Below, one piece after another: positions 5,899-12,512 of a stretch of DNA of 12,512 nt. The translations under genes were made by a program, and so were the position numbers. Under the pieces are notes generated by a model. The model did no database searches. It was not told the origin of the DNA and saw nothing but the letters and a program-made list of their open reading frames with translations. Where the stretch lies: contig JANWZF010000081.1 of NCBI GenBank assembly GCA_025054905.1, positions 1 through 12,512 of the forward strand, given 5' to 3'. The stretch comes from Tepidimonas sp. (GTDB taxonomy: Bacteria; Pseudomonadota; Gammaproteobacteria; Burkholderiales; Burkholderiaceae_C). The first letter of the stretch is position 1. Each line of letters starts with the position of its first letter.

Positions 5899-8800
5899 AT
5901 GAACGCGCCCACACCCCTGCACGCCTTGCTTGATGCCGAACCCGACACGCCGCGGTTGCGGGAGATCCCGTACAACTACACGTCGTTTTCCGACCGCGAG
6001 ATCGTCATCCGGCTGCTGGGCGCGCGCGCCTGGGAGCTGCTGGAGCAGCTGCGCAGCGAGCGCGCCACGGGGCGCTCGGCCCGCATGTTGTACGAGGTGC
6101 TGGGCGACATCTGGGTGGTGCAGCGCAACCCCTACATCCAGGACGACCTGCTCGGCAACCCCAAGCGCCGTGCGGCGCTGATCGATGCCCTGCACCACCG
6201 CCTGCGCGAAATCGAAAAGCGCCGCCGGCCGCAGGAAGACCCCCAACGCGACGTGCTGGTGGGCGAGCTGCTGGCGCTGGCACACGAGGCGGTGCGTGCC
6301 TTTGCCCAGCATTTCGACGAGGTGGCCACCCTGCGCAAGCGGGCGCTGCGGGTGCTGGGGCGCCACACCGCACGCGACAACATCCGCTTCGACGGGCTCA
6401 GCCGCGTCAGCCACGTGACCGACGCCACCGACTGGCGCGTCGAATATCCGTTTGTCGTGCTGACGCCCGACAGCGAGGCCGAGATCGTGGGTCTGGTGCG
6501 CGGCTGCATCGAGCTGGGCCTGACCATCATCCCGCGCGGCGGGGGCACCGGCTACACGGGGGGCGCGGTTCCGCTGACGTGGAAGAGCGCGGTCATCAAC
6601 ACCGAGAAGCTGGAAGCGATGACCGAGGTGGAGTTTGTGCCGCTGGCTGGCCACACGCAGCCGGTGCCCACCATCTGGACCGAGGCGGGCGTGGTCACGC
6701 AGCGCGTGGCCGATGCCGCCGAGCGCGCCGGCTATGTGTTCGCGGTGGATCCCACTTCGGCCGAGGCCTCCTGCATTGGCGGCAACATCGCGATGAACGC
6801 CGGCGGCAAGAAGGCCGTCCTGTGGGGTACCGCGCTGGACAACCTGCTGAGCTGGCGCATGGTCACGCCGCAGGCGCAGTGGCTGGAGGTCACGCGCCTG
6901 AACCACAACCTCGGCAAGATCCACGACGCCGAGGTGGCCAGCTTCGAGCTCAAGTATTACGAGGCCGACGGCCGCACACTGCTGCGTACCGAGCGGCTGG
7001 ACATCCCGGGCCACGCCTTTCGCAAGGCCGGGCTGGGCAAGGATGTCACCGACAAGTTCCTCAGTGGCCTGCCCGGCGTGCAGAAGGAAGGCTGCGACGG
7101 CATCATCACCAGCGCGCGCTGGGTGGTGCACCGCATGCCGGCGCACACGCGCACGGTGTGCCTGGAGTTTTTTGGCAATCCGAAGGACGCCGTACCCTCC
7201 ATCGTCGAAATCAAGGACTTCATGTTCGCCGAGCAAAAGCGCACGGGCACGCTGCTGGCGGGGCTGGAGCACCTGGACGATCGCTACCTGAAGGCGGTGG
7301 GCTACACCACCAAGAGCAAGCGCGGCACCCTGCCCAAGATGGTGCTGATTGGCGACCTCGTCGGCGACGACCCGGACGCCGTGGCCCGTGCGGCCAGCGA
7401 AGTGGTGCGGCTGGCCAATGCGCGCGGGGGCGAGGGTTTCGTGGCCGTCAGCCCCGAGGCGCGCAAAAAATTCTGGGCCGACCGCAAGCGCACCGCGGCC
7501 ATCAGCCGCCACACCAACGCCTTCAAGATCAACGAAGACGTGGTGATCCCGCTGGAGCGCATGGGCGAGTACACGCTGGGCATCGAGCGCATCAACATCG
7601 AGCTGAGCCTGCGCAACAAGATCCGCCTGTGCGACGAGCTGCAAGCTTTCCTGCAGCGGGGCGCACTGCCGTTGGGCAAGGTGGAAGACCGCAGCGAGGC
7701 CCCGGCACCCGAGCTGGTGGAAGAGCGCCGGGCCCAGGCGTTGCAGCAGGTGCGCGACGTGCGCGCGCAGTGGCAGGCGTGGCTCGAGGGGCTCGATCAG
7801 GTGCCCGAGGGTCAGACGCGCACCGTGTTCGAGCTGCTGCAGGACCACACCTGGCGCGCCAGCTGGAAAACCCAGCTGCGCCAACCGCTGCGCGAACTGT
7901 TCAGCGGGGCTGTGCTGGCGCCGGTGGCTGCCGAGTGCGAGGCCATCCATCGCCGCGTGCTCAAGGGGCGGGTGTGGATCGCGCTGCACATGCACGCCGG
8001 CGATGGCAACGTGCACACCAACATCCCGGTCAACAGCGACGACTACGCGATGCTGCGCACCGCGCATGAAGCCGTCGACCGCGTCATGGCGCTGGCGCGC
8101 CGCCTGGGTGGAGTGATCTCCGGCGAACATGGCATCGGCATCACCAAGCTGCAGTACCTCACCGACGAGGAGCTGGCCCCATTTGCCGCCTACAAGGCCA
8201 GGATCGATCCACACGGCCATTTCAACCGCGGCAAGCTGCTGCGTGCCCGCGGCGAGGGCCAGGCCCGTGCGGCCGATCTGAGCGATGCCTACACGCCGAG
8301 CTTCAACCTGCTCGGGCACGAATCGCTCATCATGCAGCAAAGCGACATCGGCTCCATCGCCGACAGCGTCAAGGACTGCCTGCGCTGCGGCAAGTGCAAG
8401 CCGGTGTGCTCCACCCATGTGCCGCGCGCCAACCTGCTGTACAGCCCGCGCAACAAAATCCTGGCCACCTCGCTGCTGATCGAGGCCTTCCTCTACGAAG
8501 AACAGACCCGTCGCGGCATCAGCGTGCAGCACTGGCAGGAGTTCGAGGATGTGGCGGACCACTGCACCGTGTGCCACAAATGCCTCAATCCCTGCCCGGT
8601 CAACATCGACTTTGGCGATGTGTCGATGGCCATGCGCAACCTGCTGCGCAAGATGGGCCGCAAGTCGTGGCGGCCGGGCCATGCGCTGGCGATGGCCTTC
8701 CTCAACGCCACGCAGCCCGAAACCATCAAGGCCATGCGCACGCTGATGGTGGACGTGGGCTATCGGGCGCAGCGGCTGGCGCACGACGTGCTCAAGCGCG

Positions 8801-9801
8801 CGGCACGGCAGCAGACCGCCGCCCCGCCGGCCACGGTCGGCCCAGCGCCGGTCAAGGAGCAGGTGATCCACTTCGTCAACAAGAAGATGCCGGGCAACCT
8901 GCCCAAGAAAACCGCGCGCGCGCTGCTGGACATCGAGGACAAGGCCTACGTGCCCATCATCCGCGACCCGCAGCGCACCAGCGCCGACGCCGAGGCGGTG
9001 TTCTACTTCCCCGGCTGCGGCTCCGAGCGCCTGTTCAGCCAGGTCGGCCTGGCCACGCAGGCCATGCTGTGGCATGTCGGCGTGCAGACCGTGCTGCCGC
9101 CGGGCTACCTGTGCTGTGGCTATCCGCAGCGCGGCAGCGGCCAGTTCGACAAGGCCGAACAAATCATCACCGACAACCGCGTGCTGTTCCACCGCGTGGC
9201 CAACACGCTGAACTACCTCGACATCAAGACCGTGGTGGTCAGCTGCGGCACCTGCTACGACCAGCTGCAGGGCTACGAGTTCGACAAGATCTTCCCCGGC
9301 TGCCGCATCGTCGACATCCACGAGTACTTGCTGGAAAAAGGCGTGAAACTGCAGGGCAAGGACGCCTACCTCTACCACGATCCCTGCCACAGCCCGATGA
9401 AACAGCAGGATCCGCTAAAAACCGTGCGCGCGCTGGTGGGCGAGACGGTGGTGGCCAGCGACCGCTGCTGCGGCGAATCGGGCACGCTGGCGGTGATGCG
9501 GCCCGACGTCTCGACCCAGGTGCGCTTCCGCAAGGAGCAGGAGCTGCGCAAGAACGAGCGCCAGCTCGCCGAACTCGCGCAGCGCACCGGCGCGCAGCTC
9601 ACGCCGGGACGCACCAAGATCCTGACGTCGTGTCCCAGCTGCCTGCAGGGCCTGAGCCGCTATGGCGAGGATCTGGCCAACGGGCTGCTGGAGGCCGACT
9701 ACATCGTGGTGGAAATCGCCCGGCAGGTGCTGGGCGAAAACTGGCTGCCCGACTACGTGGCGCGCGCCAACGCAGGCGGCATCGAGCGGGTGCTGGTGTG
9801 A
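5899..9801 (+). CDS. DUF3683 / FAD-linked oxidase / Fe-S (CCG) fusion dehydrogenase, probably for a D-2-hydroxyacid
   Basis: Very large protein of 1300 residues. Domains in order: an N-terminal DUF3683-type region (about 1-150; IPYNYTSFSDREIVIRLLG near 23-41); a PCMH-type FAD-binding domain with PRGGGTGYTGGA (212-223) and DPTSAEASCIGGN (284-296); a FAD-oxidase C-terminal domain with HMHAGDGNVHTN (697-708) and SGEHGIG (741-747); two [4Fe-4S] ferredoxin motifs, Cys827/830/833/837 and Cys889/892/895/899; and two CCG-type cysteine-rich repeats (Cys1040, Cys1072-Cys1073, Cys1116/1119, then Cys1163, Cys1190-Cys1191, Cys1245/1248). The layout equals a GlcD plus GlcF fusion and resembles E. coli YdiJ (D-2-hydroxyglutarate dehydrogenase), with DUF3683 added. 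Oxidation of a D-2-hydroxyacid (lactate, glycolate or 2-hydroxyglutarate) with electrons passed through Fe-S centres is inferred; the substrate is not readable. No Shine-Dalgarno precedes the ATG. The stop overlaps the next gene's GTG. Confidence 0.93.
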   Translation: MNAPTPLHALLDAEPDTPRLREIPYNYTSFSDREIVIRLLGARAWELLEQLRSERATGRSARMLYEVLGDIWVVQRNPYIQDDLLGNPKRRAALIDALHHRLREIEKRRRPQEDPQRDVLVGELLALAHEAVRAFAQHFDEVATLRKRALRVLGRHTARDNIRFDGLSRVSHVTDATDWRVEYPFVVLTPDSEAEIVGLVRGCIELGLTIIPRGGGTGYTGGAVPLTWKSAVINTEKLEAMTEVEFVPLAGHTQPVPTIWTEAGVVTQRVADAAERAGYVFAVDPTSAEASCIGGNIAMNAGGKKAVLWGTALDNLLSWRMVTPQAQWLEVTRLNHNLGKIHDAEVASFELKYYEADGRTLLRTERLDIPGHAFRKAGLGKDVTDKFLSGLPGVQKEGCDGIITSARWVVHRMPAHTRTVCLEFFGNPKDAVPSIVEIKDFMFAEQKRTGTLLAGLEHLDDRYLKAVGYTTKSKRGTLPKMVLIGDLVGDDPDAVARAASEVVRLANARGGEGFVAVSPEARKKFWADRKRTAAISRHTNAFKINEDVVIPLERMGEYTLGIERINIELSLRNKIRLCDELQAFLQRGALPLGKVEDRSEAPAPELVEERRAQALQQVRDVRAQWQAWLEGLDQVPEGQTRTVFELLQDHTWRASWKTQLRQPLRELFSGAVLAPVAAECEAIHRRVLKGRVWIALHMHAGDGNVHTNIPVNSDDYAMLRTAHEAVDRVMALARRLGGVISGEHGIGITKLQYLTDEELAPFAAYKARIDPHGHFNRGKLLRARGEGQARAADLSDAYTPSFNLLGHESLIMQQSDIGSIADSVKDCLRCGKCKPVCSTHVPRANLLYSPRNKILATSLLIEAFLYEEQTRRGISVQHWQEFEDVADHCTVCHKCLNPCPVNIDFGDVSMAMRNLLRKMGRKSWRPGHALAMAFLNATQPETIKAMRTLMVDVGYRAQRLAHDVLKRAARQQTAAPPATVGPAPVKEQVIHFVNKKMPGNLPKKTARALLDIEDKAYVPIIRDPQRTSADAEAVFYFPGCGSERLFSQVGLATQAMLWHVGVQTVLPPGYLCCGYPQRGSGQFDKAEQIITDNRVLFHRVANTLNYLDIKTVVVSCGTCYDQLQGYEFDKIFPGCRIVDIHEYLLEKGVKLQGKDAYLYHDPCHSPMKQQDPLKTVRALVGETVVASDRCCGESGTLAVMRPDVSTQVRFRKEQELRKNERQLAELAQRTGAQLTPGRTKILTSCPSCLQGLSRYGEDLANGLLEADYIVVEIARQVLGENWLPDYVARANAGGIERVLV

Positions 9802-10250
9802 ACCTGGCCACCGCCCCTTGCGCGCTGTGCCGCGACGACGGCGGCCTGCCGCTGTGGCGGGGGGCCGGTTGGCGCGTCGTGCGCGCCCTCGGTGAGGAGG
9901 TCGCTGCTGCGCCGGCCTGGTACCGCGTGATCTGCGCCGACCATGTGGCCGAGTGGTCGGACCTGGACGCGGCCGCGCAGGCGCGCGCGATGGCCATCGT
10001 CACGGCGCTGGAGCGCGCGCTGCGCGCGGCGCTGGCGCCGACCAAGGTCAATCTGGCCAGCCTGGGCAACGTCGTGCCGCACCTGCATTGGCACGTGGTC
10101 GCCCGCTTCGACTGGGACAGCCGCTTTCCTGCGCCGGTGTGGGCGCCGCCGCAGCGCGGCGACGATCCCCTGCGCCTGGCGGCGCTGCGCGCGCAGCTGC
10201 CGGCCTGCGATGCCGCGATCGTGCAGGCCTTGACCCCGCTGCTGAGCTGA
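9798..10250 (+). CDS. HIT-family nucleotide hydrolase/transferase-like protein
   Basis: Protein of 150 residues (GTG start) with the histidine-triad motif HLHWHVV at 95-101 (His95, His97, His99) preceded by NVVP. In this superfamily the middle histidine is nucleophile for cleavage of nucleoside mono- or polyphosphates. An N-terminal CxxC (Cys8, Cys11) is common in HIT proteins, often as part of a zinc site. The GTG overlaps the stop of the upstream dehydrogenase in the four bases GTGA (9798-9801), implying translational coupling. This start gives the expected N terminus; a later start would lose the CxxC. The physiological substrate is unknown; nucleotidyl compounds such as diadenosine polyphosphates or AMP conjugates are inferred from the family. 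Confidence 0.9.
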   Translation: MNLATAPCALCRDDGGLPLWRGAGWRVVRALGEEVAAAPAWYRVICADHVAEWSDLDAAAQARAMAIVTALERALRAALAPTKVNLASLGNVVPHLHWHVVARFDWDSRFPAPVWAPPQRGDDPLRLAALRAQLPACDAAIVQALTPLLS

Positions 10251-10260
10251 GGGGTGCAGG

Positions 10261-10671
10261 ATGCTGCGCGTGCTGTTGATGGGGCTGACGCTGCTGCACC
10301 TGGGGCCAGGGCTGGCGTTTGCCGTGCTGGCGGCGGGATGCGGCCCGTCCCCGTGGCTGCGGGCCGCCGTGTGCGCGGCTGACCCGGTAGGGGGCTTCAT
10401 GCGGCTGACCGTCGGGGCGTGGGCGGTGCTGACCCTGGCTTGGCTCGCCTGGGCCGCCGTGCGGCGCGCGCGCACAACCCGGGGCCTGCGCACGCGCCTG
10501 CAGGCGCTGCTGGCGGTGCTGGCCGCCGGGGCTGCGGCAGGGGCCGCGGGCGCATGGCTGACCGGCGCGGCGCTGTCATGGCTCGCCGTGCCGGCGGCAC
10601 TGGCCGCGGCCTGGCTGGCCGTGGCCGATCCGCGTGCTTGTGAGGCGCCGCCGCGGTCCCGCGGTGGCTGA
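10261..10671 (+). CDS. Four-helix membrane protein of unknown function
   Basis: Protein of 136 residues that I do not recognise. Four hydrophobic segments are visible: about 4-26, 48-68, 81-100 and 104-122. A basic loop (RRARTTRGLRTR, 68-79) lies between helices two and three. A cysteine-containing loop (Cys27, Cys38) lies between helices one and two, and a basic tail RSRGG ends the protein. By the positive-inside rule the 68-79 loop is cytoplasmic, which would put Cys27 and Cys38 on the periplasmic side. The start is well supported: GAGGGG (10249-10254) sits six bases before the ATG, overlapping the upstream stop. It lies between the HIT gene and the DUF971 gene with gaps of 10 and 30 bases, so it is probably co-transcribed. 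A strong hairpin covers its last codons. Confidence 0.78.
   Translation: MLRVLLMGLTLLHLGPGLAFAVLAAGCGPSPWLRAAVCAADPVGGFMRLTVGAWAVLTLAWLAWAAVRRARTTRGLRTRLQALLAVLAAGAAAGAAGAWLTGAALSWLAVPAALAAAWLAVADPRACEAPPRSRGG
10647..10668 (+). repeat. GC-rich hairpin ending at the stop codon of the four-helix protein gene
   Basis: GCCGCCGC (10647-10654) pairs with GCGGTGGC (10661-10668) across a six-base loop, giving eight pairs including one G-U. The stop TGA follows directly (10669-10671). The sequence after it (ACCCATCGTT) has no run of T, so this is not a standard intrinsic terminator. It could slow decay from the 3' side, mark an mRNA processing point, or be incidental to the PPRSRGG coding. Confidence 0.5.
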
Positions 10672-10701
10672 CCCATCGTTGCCGAAGCAGGAGCCGATCC
10701 G

Positions 10702-11106
10702 ATGTCCACGCAAAACCCTCGTCCCACCGAACTGACGGTGCACGGCACCTCGCGCGTGCTGGAAATCGCGTTCGACGATGGCGCGCGCTTTCGCATCCCC
10801 TTCGAACTGCTGCGCGTCTATTCCCCCTCGGCCGAAGTGCAGGGGCACGGCCCGGGCCAGGCGGTGCTGCAGACGGGCAAGCGCCACGTGCAGATCGTGG
10901 CCCTGCAGCCCGTGGGCCACTACGCGGTGCAGCCCACGTTTTCGGACGGGCACGACAGCGGCATCTATACGTGGGAGTACCTGTACTTGCTCGGCAGCCG
11001 TCAGGACGAGCTGTGGGCCGACTACGAACGTCGTCTGGCGCAGGCGGGCCTGGACCGCGATGCCCCGATGCCGGCCAAGCCGGCCGGCGGCTGCGGCCAC
11101 GGCTGA
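10702..11106 (+). CDS. DUF971 protein (gamma-butyrobetaine hydroxylase N-terminal-like domain)
   Basis: Protein of 134 residues made of a single DUF971 domain. Features: LTVHGTSRVLEIAFDDGARF (11-30), IPFELLRVYSPSAEVQGHGP (32-51), the family core FSDGHDSGIYTWEYLYLLG (80-98), and a Gly/Cys/His tail GGCGHG (129-134). Related domains occur at the N terminus of gamma-butyrobetaine hydroxylase and fused to Mrp/ApbC-type Fe-S scaffold proteins such as plant HCF101, so a metal- or Fe-S-related role is possible but unproven. It is not the hydroxylase itself: there is no catalytic Fe(II)/2-oxoglutarate domain. AGGAG (10689-10693) lies eight bases before the ATG. It sits directly upstream of ubiE, an arrangement I recall from other Burkholderiales. 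Confidence 0.92.
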   Translation: MSTQNPRPTELTVHGTSRVLEIAFDDGARFRIPFELLRVYSPSAEVQGHGPGQAVLQTGKRHVQIVALQPVGHYAVQPTFSDGHDSGIYTWEYLYLLGSRQDELWADYERRLAQAGLDRDAPMPAKPAGGCGHG

Positions 11107-11143
11107 GGATGGCCCCGACGGTCCAGTAGCTGCTCGCTTGGCG

Positions 11144-11149
11144 TACCAT
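11144..11149 (+). promoter_or_regulatory. Possible -10 (TACCAT) immediately before ubiE
   Basis: TACCAT matches the -10 consensus at four of six positions and ends six bases before the ubiE ATG at 11156, which lacks a Shine-Dalgarno. A transcript starting there would be leaderless or nearly so. No -35 is convincing, and read-through from the DUF971 gene 49 bases upstream could equally serve ubiE. Confidence 0.25.
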
Positions 11150-11155
11150 GCGGGC

Positions 11156-11887
11156 ATGAGCCAGACCCATTTCGGTTTCCAGACGGTCGACGAGCGCGAG
11201 AAGGCGCGGCGCGTGCGGGCGGTGTTCGACTCGGTGGCACCGCGCTACGACCTGATGAACGACCTCATGTCCGTGGGCCTGCACCGCTGGTGGAAGGCCA
11301 CCACCGTGTGGGTGGCCGCACCCCAGCCAGGGCAGCGCGTGCTGGACATCGCCGGAGGCACCGGGGATCTGGCGCTGGCTCTGGCGGCCAAGGTGCAGCC
11401 CGGTGGGCTGGTGGTGCACACCGACATCAATGAAACGATGCTGCGCGAGGGGCGCGCGCGCTTGCTGGATCGCGGCTGGGTGTTGCCCACCGTGGTGTGC
11501 GACGCCGAGCAGCTGCCGTTTGGCGACGCCGCGTTTGACCTCGTCACGGTGGCGTTCGGGCTGCGCAACATGACGCACAAGGAACTTGCCTTGCGCGAAA
11601 TGAATCGAGTGCTTAAGGTCGGCGGCAAGCTGCTGGTGCTCGAATTTTCCAAGGTCGCGCCCCCGCTGCGCCAAGCCTACGACTGGTACAGCTTTCATGT
11701 GCTGCCGCGCCTGGGGCGCTGGGTGGCTGGGGACGAGGCCAGTTATCGCTACCTGGCCGAGTCGATCCGCATGCACCCCGACCAGGAAACGCTGCGGGGG
11801 ATGATGCAGGAAGCGGGCTTTGGCCACGTCGACGTGCACAACCTGACGGCCGGCATCGTCGCGCTGCACGTGGGGATCAAAACGTGA
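11156..11887 (+). CDS. ubiE: Ubiquinone/menaquinone biosynthesis C-methyltransferase
   Basis: S-adenosylmethionine-dependent methyltransferase of 243 residues that methylates the ring of the prenylated benzoquinol (ubiquinone route) and of demethylmenaquinol where menaquinone is made. N-terminal VFDSVAPRYDLMNDLMSVGLHR (23-44) is the family signature. SAM-binding motif I is LDIAGGTGD (63-71), followed by acidic Asp90 in HTD. FGLRNMTHKELALREMNRVL (134-153) and VLEFSK (161-166) are also diagnostic. Length is normal. The ATG at 11156 gives the conserved MSQTHFGFQTV start. It has no Shine-Dalgarno. It follows the DUF971 gene by 49 bases and precedes the Tim44-like gene by 22. Confidence 0.97.
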   Translation: MSQTHFGFQTVDEREKARRVRAVFDSVAPRYDLMNDLMSVGLHRWWKATTVWVAAPQPGQRVLDIAGGTGDLALALAAKVQPGGLVVHTDINETMLREGRARLLDRGWVLPTVVCDAEQLPFGDAAFDLVTVAFGLRNMTHKELALREMNRVLKVGGKLLVLEFSKVAPPLRQAYDWYSFHVLPRLGRWVAGDEASYRYLAESIRMHPDQETLRGMMQEAGFGHVDVHNLTAGIVALHVGIKT

Positions 11888-11909
11888 ACCGGCACAGGAG
11901 AACGAAGGG

Positions 11910-12512
11910 ATGAACGTGCGCATCGGAACCTGGGTGATGGTGGCGGCGCTGGCGCTCGGATCGACCGACGCGGCGTGGGCCAAGCGCTTGGGCGGTGGCG
12001 GCTCTGTGGGCAAGCAGTCGAGTCATGTGACCCAGCGTCAGGGCACGACTCCCCAACAGCCGGCACCGCCCGCGCAGCCGGCCCAGCCGTCGGCGGCACC
12101 GCAGGCTGCCGCGCCAACCCCCGCAGCGGCGGGCGCGGCGGCCAAGCCGCGCACGCCGTGGGGGGCGATGCTGGGTGGGCTGGCCGCAGGCTTGGGGCTG
12201 GCGTGGCTGGCTTCGGCGTTGGGCTTCGGCGAGGCGTTGGCGCAGTTTCTGGTGATCCTGCTGCTGGTGGGGGCGGTGTTGGCCGTCGTGGTGCTGCTGC
12301 GCCGCAGCCGCGCGGCTGCCCCCCGGCCAGCCTGGGCCGGTGCGGGCCGGGGTGTGGCCACCGATCCGCTGACGCCGCGCAGCTACCAGCCGCACCACGT
12401 CGGCAACGACGCTGCGGCGCGGCCGTGGGAACACACGGCGTTCGATGCCGCAAGCGGCGGCGGCGTGCGTATCGGCAGCGCCTTGTCCGGGCCACAGCCC
12501 TGGGGCATTCCC
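11910..12512 (+). CDS. Tim44-like membrane protein (3' end missing)
   Basis: The first 201 codons are in the window and the frame is open to the edge. Residues 1-24 form a signal peptide with AWA before a likely cleavage point at Lys25. A Gly-rich and then Pro/Ala/Gln-rich linker follows (about 28-80). Two hydrophobic segments come next (about 84-106 and 107-130), then a basic RRSR. The region near residues 150-201, ending SALSGPQPWGIP, resembles the lead-in to the Tim44/TIM44-like domain of betaproteobacterial proteins found after ubiE; the domain itself should lie beyond the edge. Bacterial members are membrane-attached proteins of unclear role, not part of a mitochondrial import motor. AGGAG (11895-11899) and GAAGGG just before the ATG support the start. 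The gene is 22 bases after ubiE, so probably co-transcribed with it. Confidence 0.75.
   Translation, partial: MNVRIGTWVMVAALALGSTDAAWAKRLGGGGSVGKQSSHVTQRQGTTPQQPAPPAQPAQPSAAPQAAAPTPAAAGAAAKPRTPWGAMLGGLAAGLGLAWLASALGFGEALAQFLVILLLVGAVLAVVVLLRRSRAAAPRPAWAGAGRGVATDPLTPRSYQPHHVGNDAAARPWEHTAFDAASGGGVRIGSALSGPQPWGIP

Noticed and set aside
5457..5975. N-terminal extension of hemA by 173 residues
   Set aside because: The added residues are low-complexity and run antisense through the divergent membrane gene. The canonical HemA N terminus begins at 5456 next to a promoter-like site.
5668..9390. 1240-codon open frame on the minus strand opposite the DUF3683 dehydrogenase
   Set aside because: It is an antisense shadow of a strongly coding, GC-rich gene. 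Its translation is His/Gln/Ala/Val-rich with no domain, and the plus-strand frame has every FAD and Fe-S motif.
8394..10250. 618-codon plus-strand open frame beginning inside the dehydrogenase and ending with the HIT protein
   Set aside because: Only the last 150 codons are real (HIT gene from 9798). The earlier part is an out-of-frame reading of the dehydrogenase Fe-S domains, so this is not a fusion protein.
1..12512. CRISPR array, insertion sequence, tRNA, phage or defence-system genes
   Set aside because: No regularly spaced repeats, no transposase or integrase motifs, no tRNA-like cloverleaf and no defence-associated domains were seen. Nearly every stretch is accounted for by housekeeping or conserved genes.

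Overview
The window is ordinary, very GC-rich chromosomal DNA. It most likely comes from a betaproteobacterium of the Burkholderiales, Comamonadaceae-like (perhaps near Tepidimonas or Hydrogenophaga; genus not established). This rests on protein family content and gene order: hemA-prfA-prmC-grxD on one strand, a giant DUF3683/FAD/Fe-S dehydrogenase, and DUF971-ubiE-Tim44-like on the other. Genes are tightly packed. There are no rRNA or tRNA genes, insertion sequences, CRISPR arrays, phage genes or gene-free stretches over 300 bases.

Layout. (1) 2-604, plus strand: 3' part of a lytic transglycosylase gene, cut by the left edge. (2) 623-5456, minus strand, read right to left: hemA (glutamyl-tRNA reductase), prfA (release factor 1), prmC (release-factor methyltransferase), grxD (CGFS monothiol glutaredoxin), and a Lon-like AAA+ ATPase without a protease domain. 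hemA-prfA overlap by 4 bases and prfA-prmC are 18 bases apart. grxD and the ATPase follow after gaps of about 90 and 105 bases and may have promoters of their own. (3) 5484-5759, plus strand: a small membrane protein divergent from hemA, with only 27 bases between the two starts. (4) 5899 to the right edge, plus strand: a probable co-transcribed run of a 1300-residue FAD/Fe-S dehydrogenase, a HIT-family protein (start overlaps the preceding stop), a four-helix membrane protein of unknown function, a DUF971 protein, ubiE, and a Tim44-like membrane protein cut by the right edge.

How they work together. The minus-strand cluster joins the first committed step of tetrapyrrole synthesis to translation termination: prmC methylates the GGQ glutamine of the RF1 encoded just upstream. 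grxD adds an Fe-S cluster carrier. The plus-strand cluster holds a probable respiratory-type flavin/Fe-S oxidase of a 2-hydroxyacid and the ubiquinone/menaquinone methyltransferase UbiE, so electron transfer to quinone is a plausible common theme (inference).

I found no convincing new defence, mobile or RNA-based system. The points most worth a second look are the compact hemA divergent promoter with possible leaderless starts, the protease-less Lon-like ATPase, the DUF3683 dehydrogenase with its coupled HIT gene, the uncharacterised four-helix protein and the hairpin at its 3' end, and a split between Shine-Dalgarno-led and Shine-Dalgarno-less genes.
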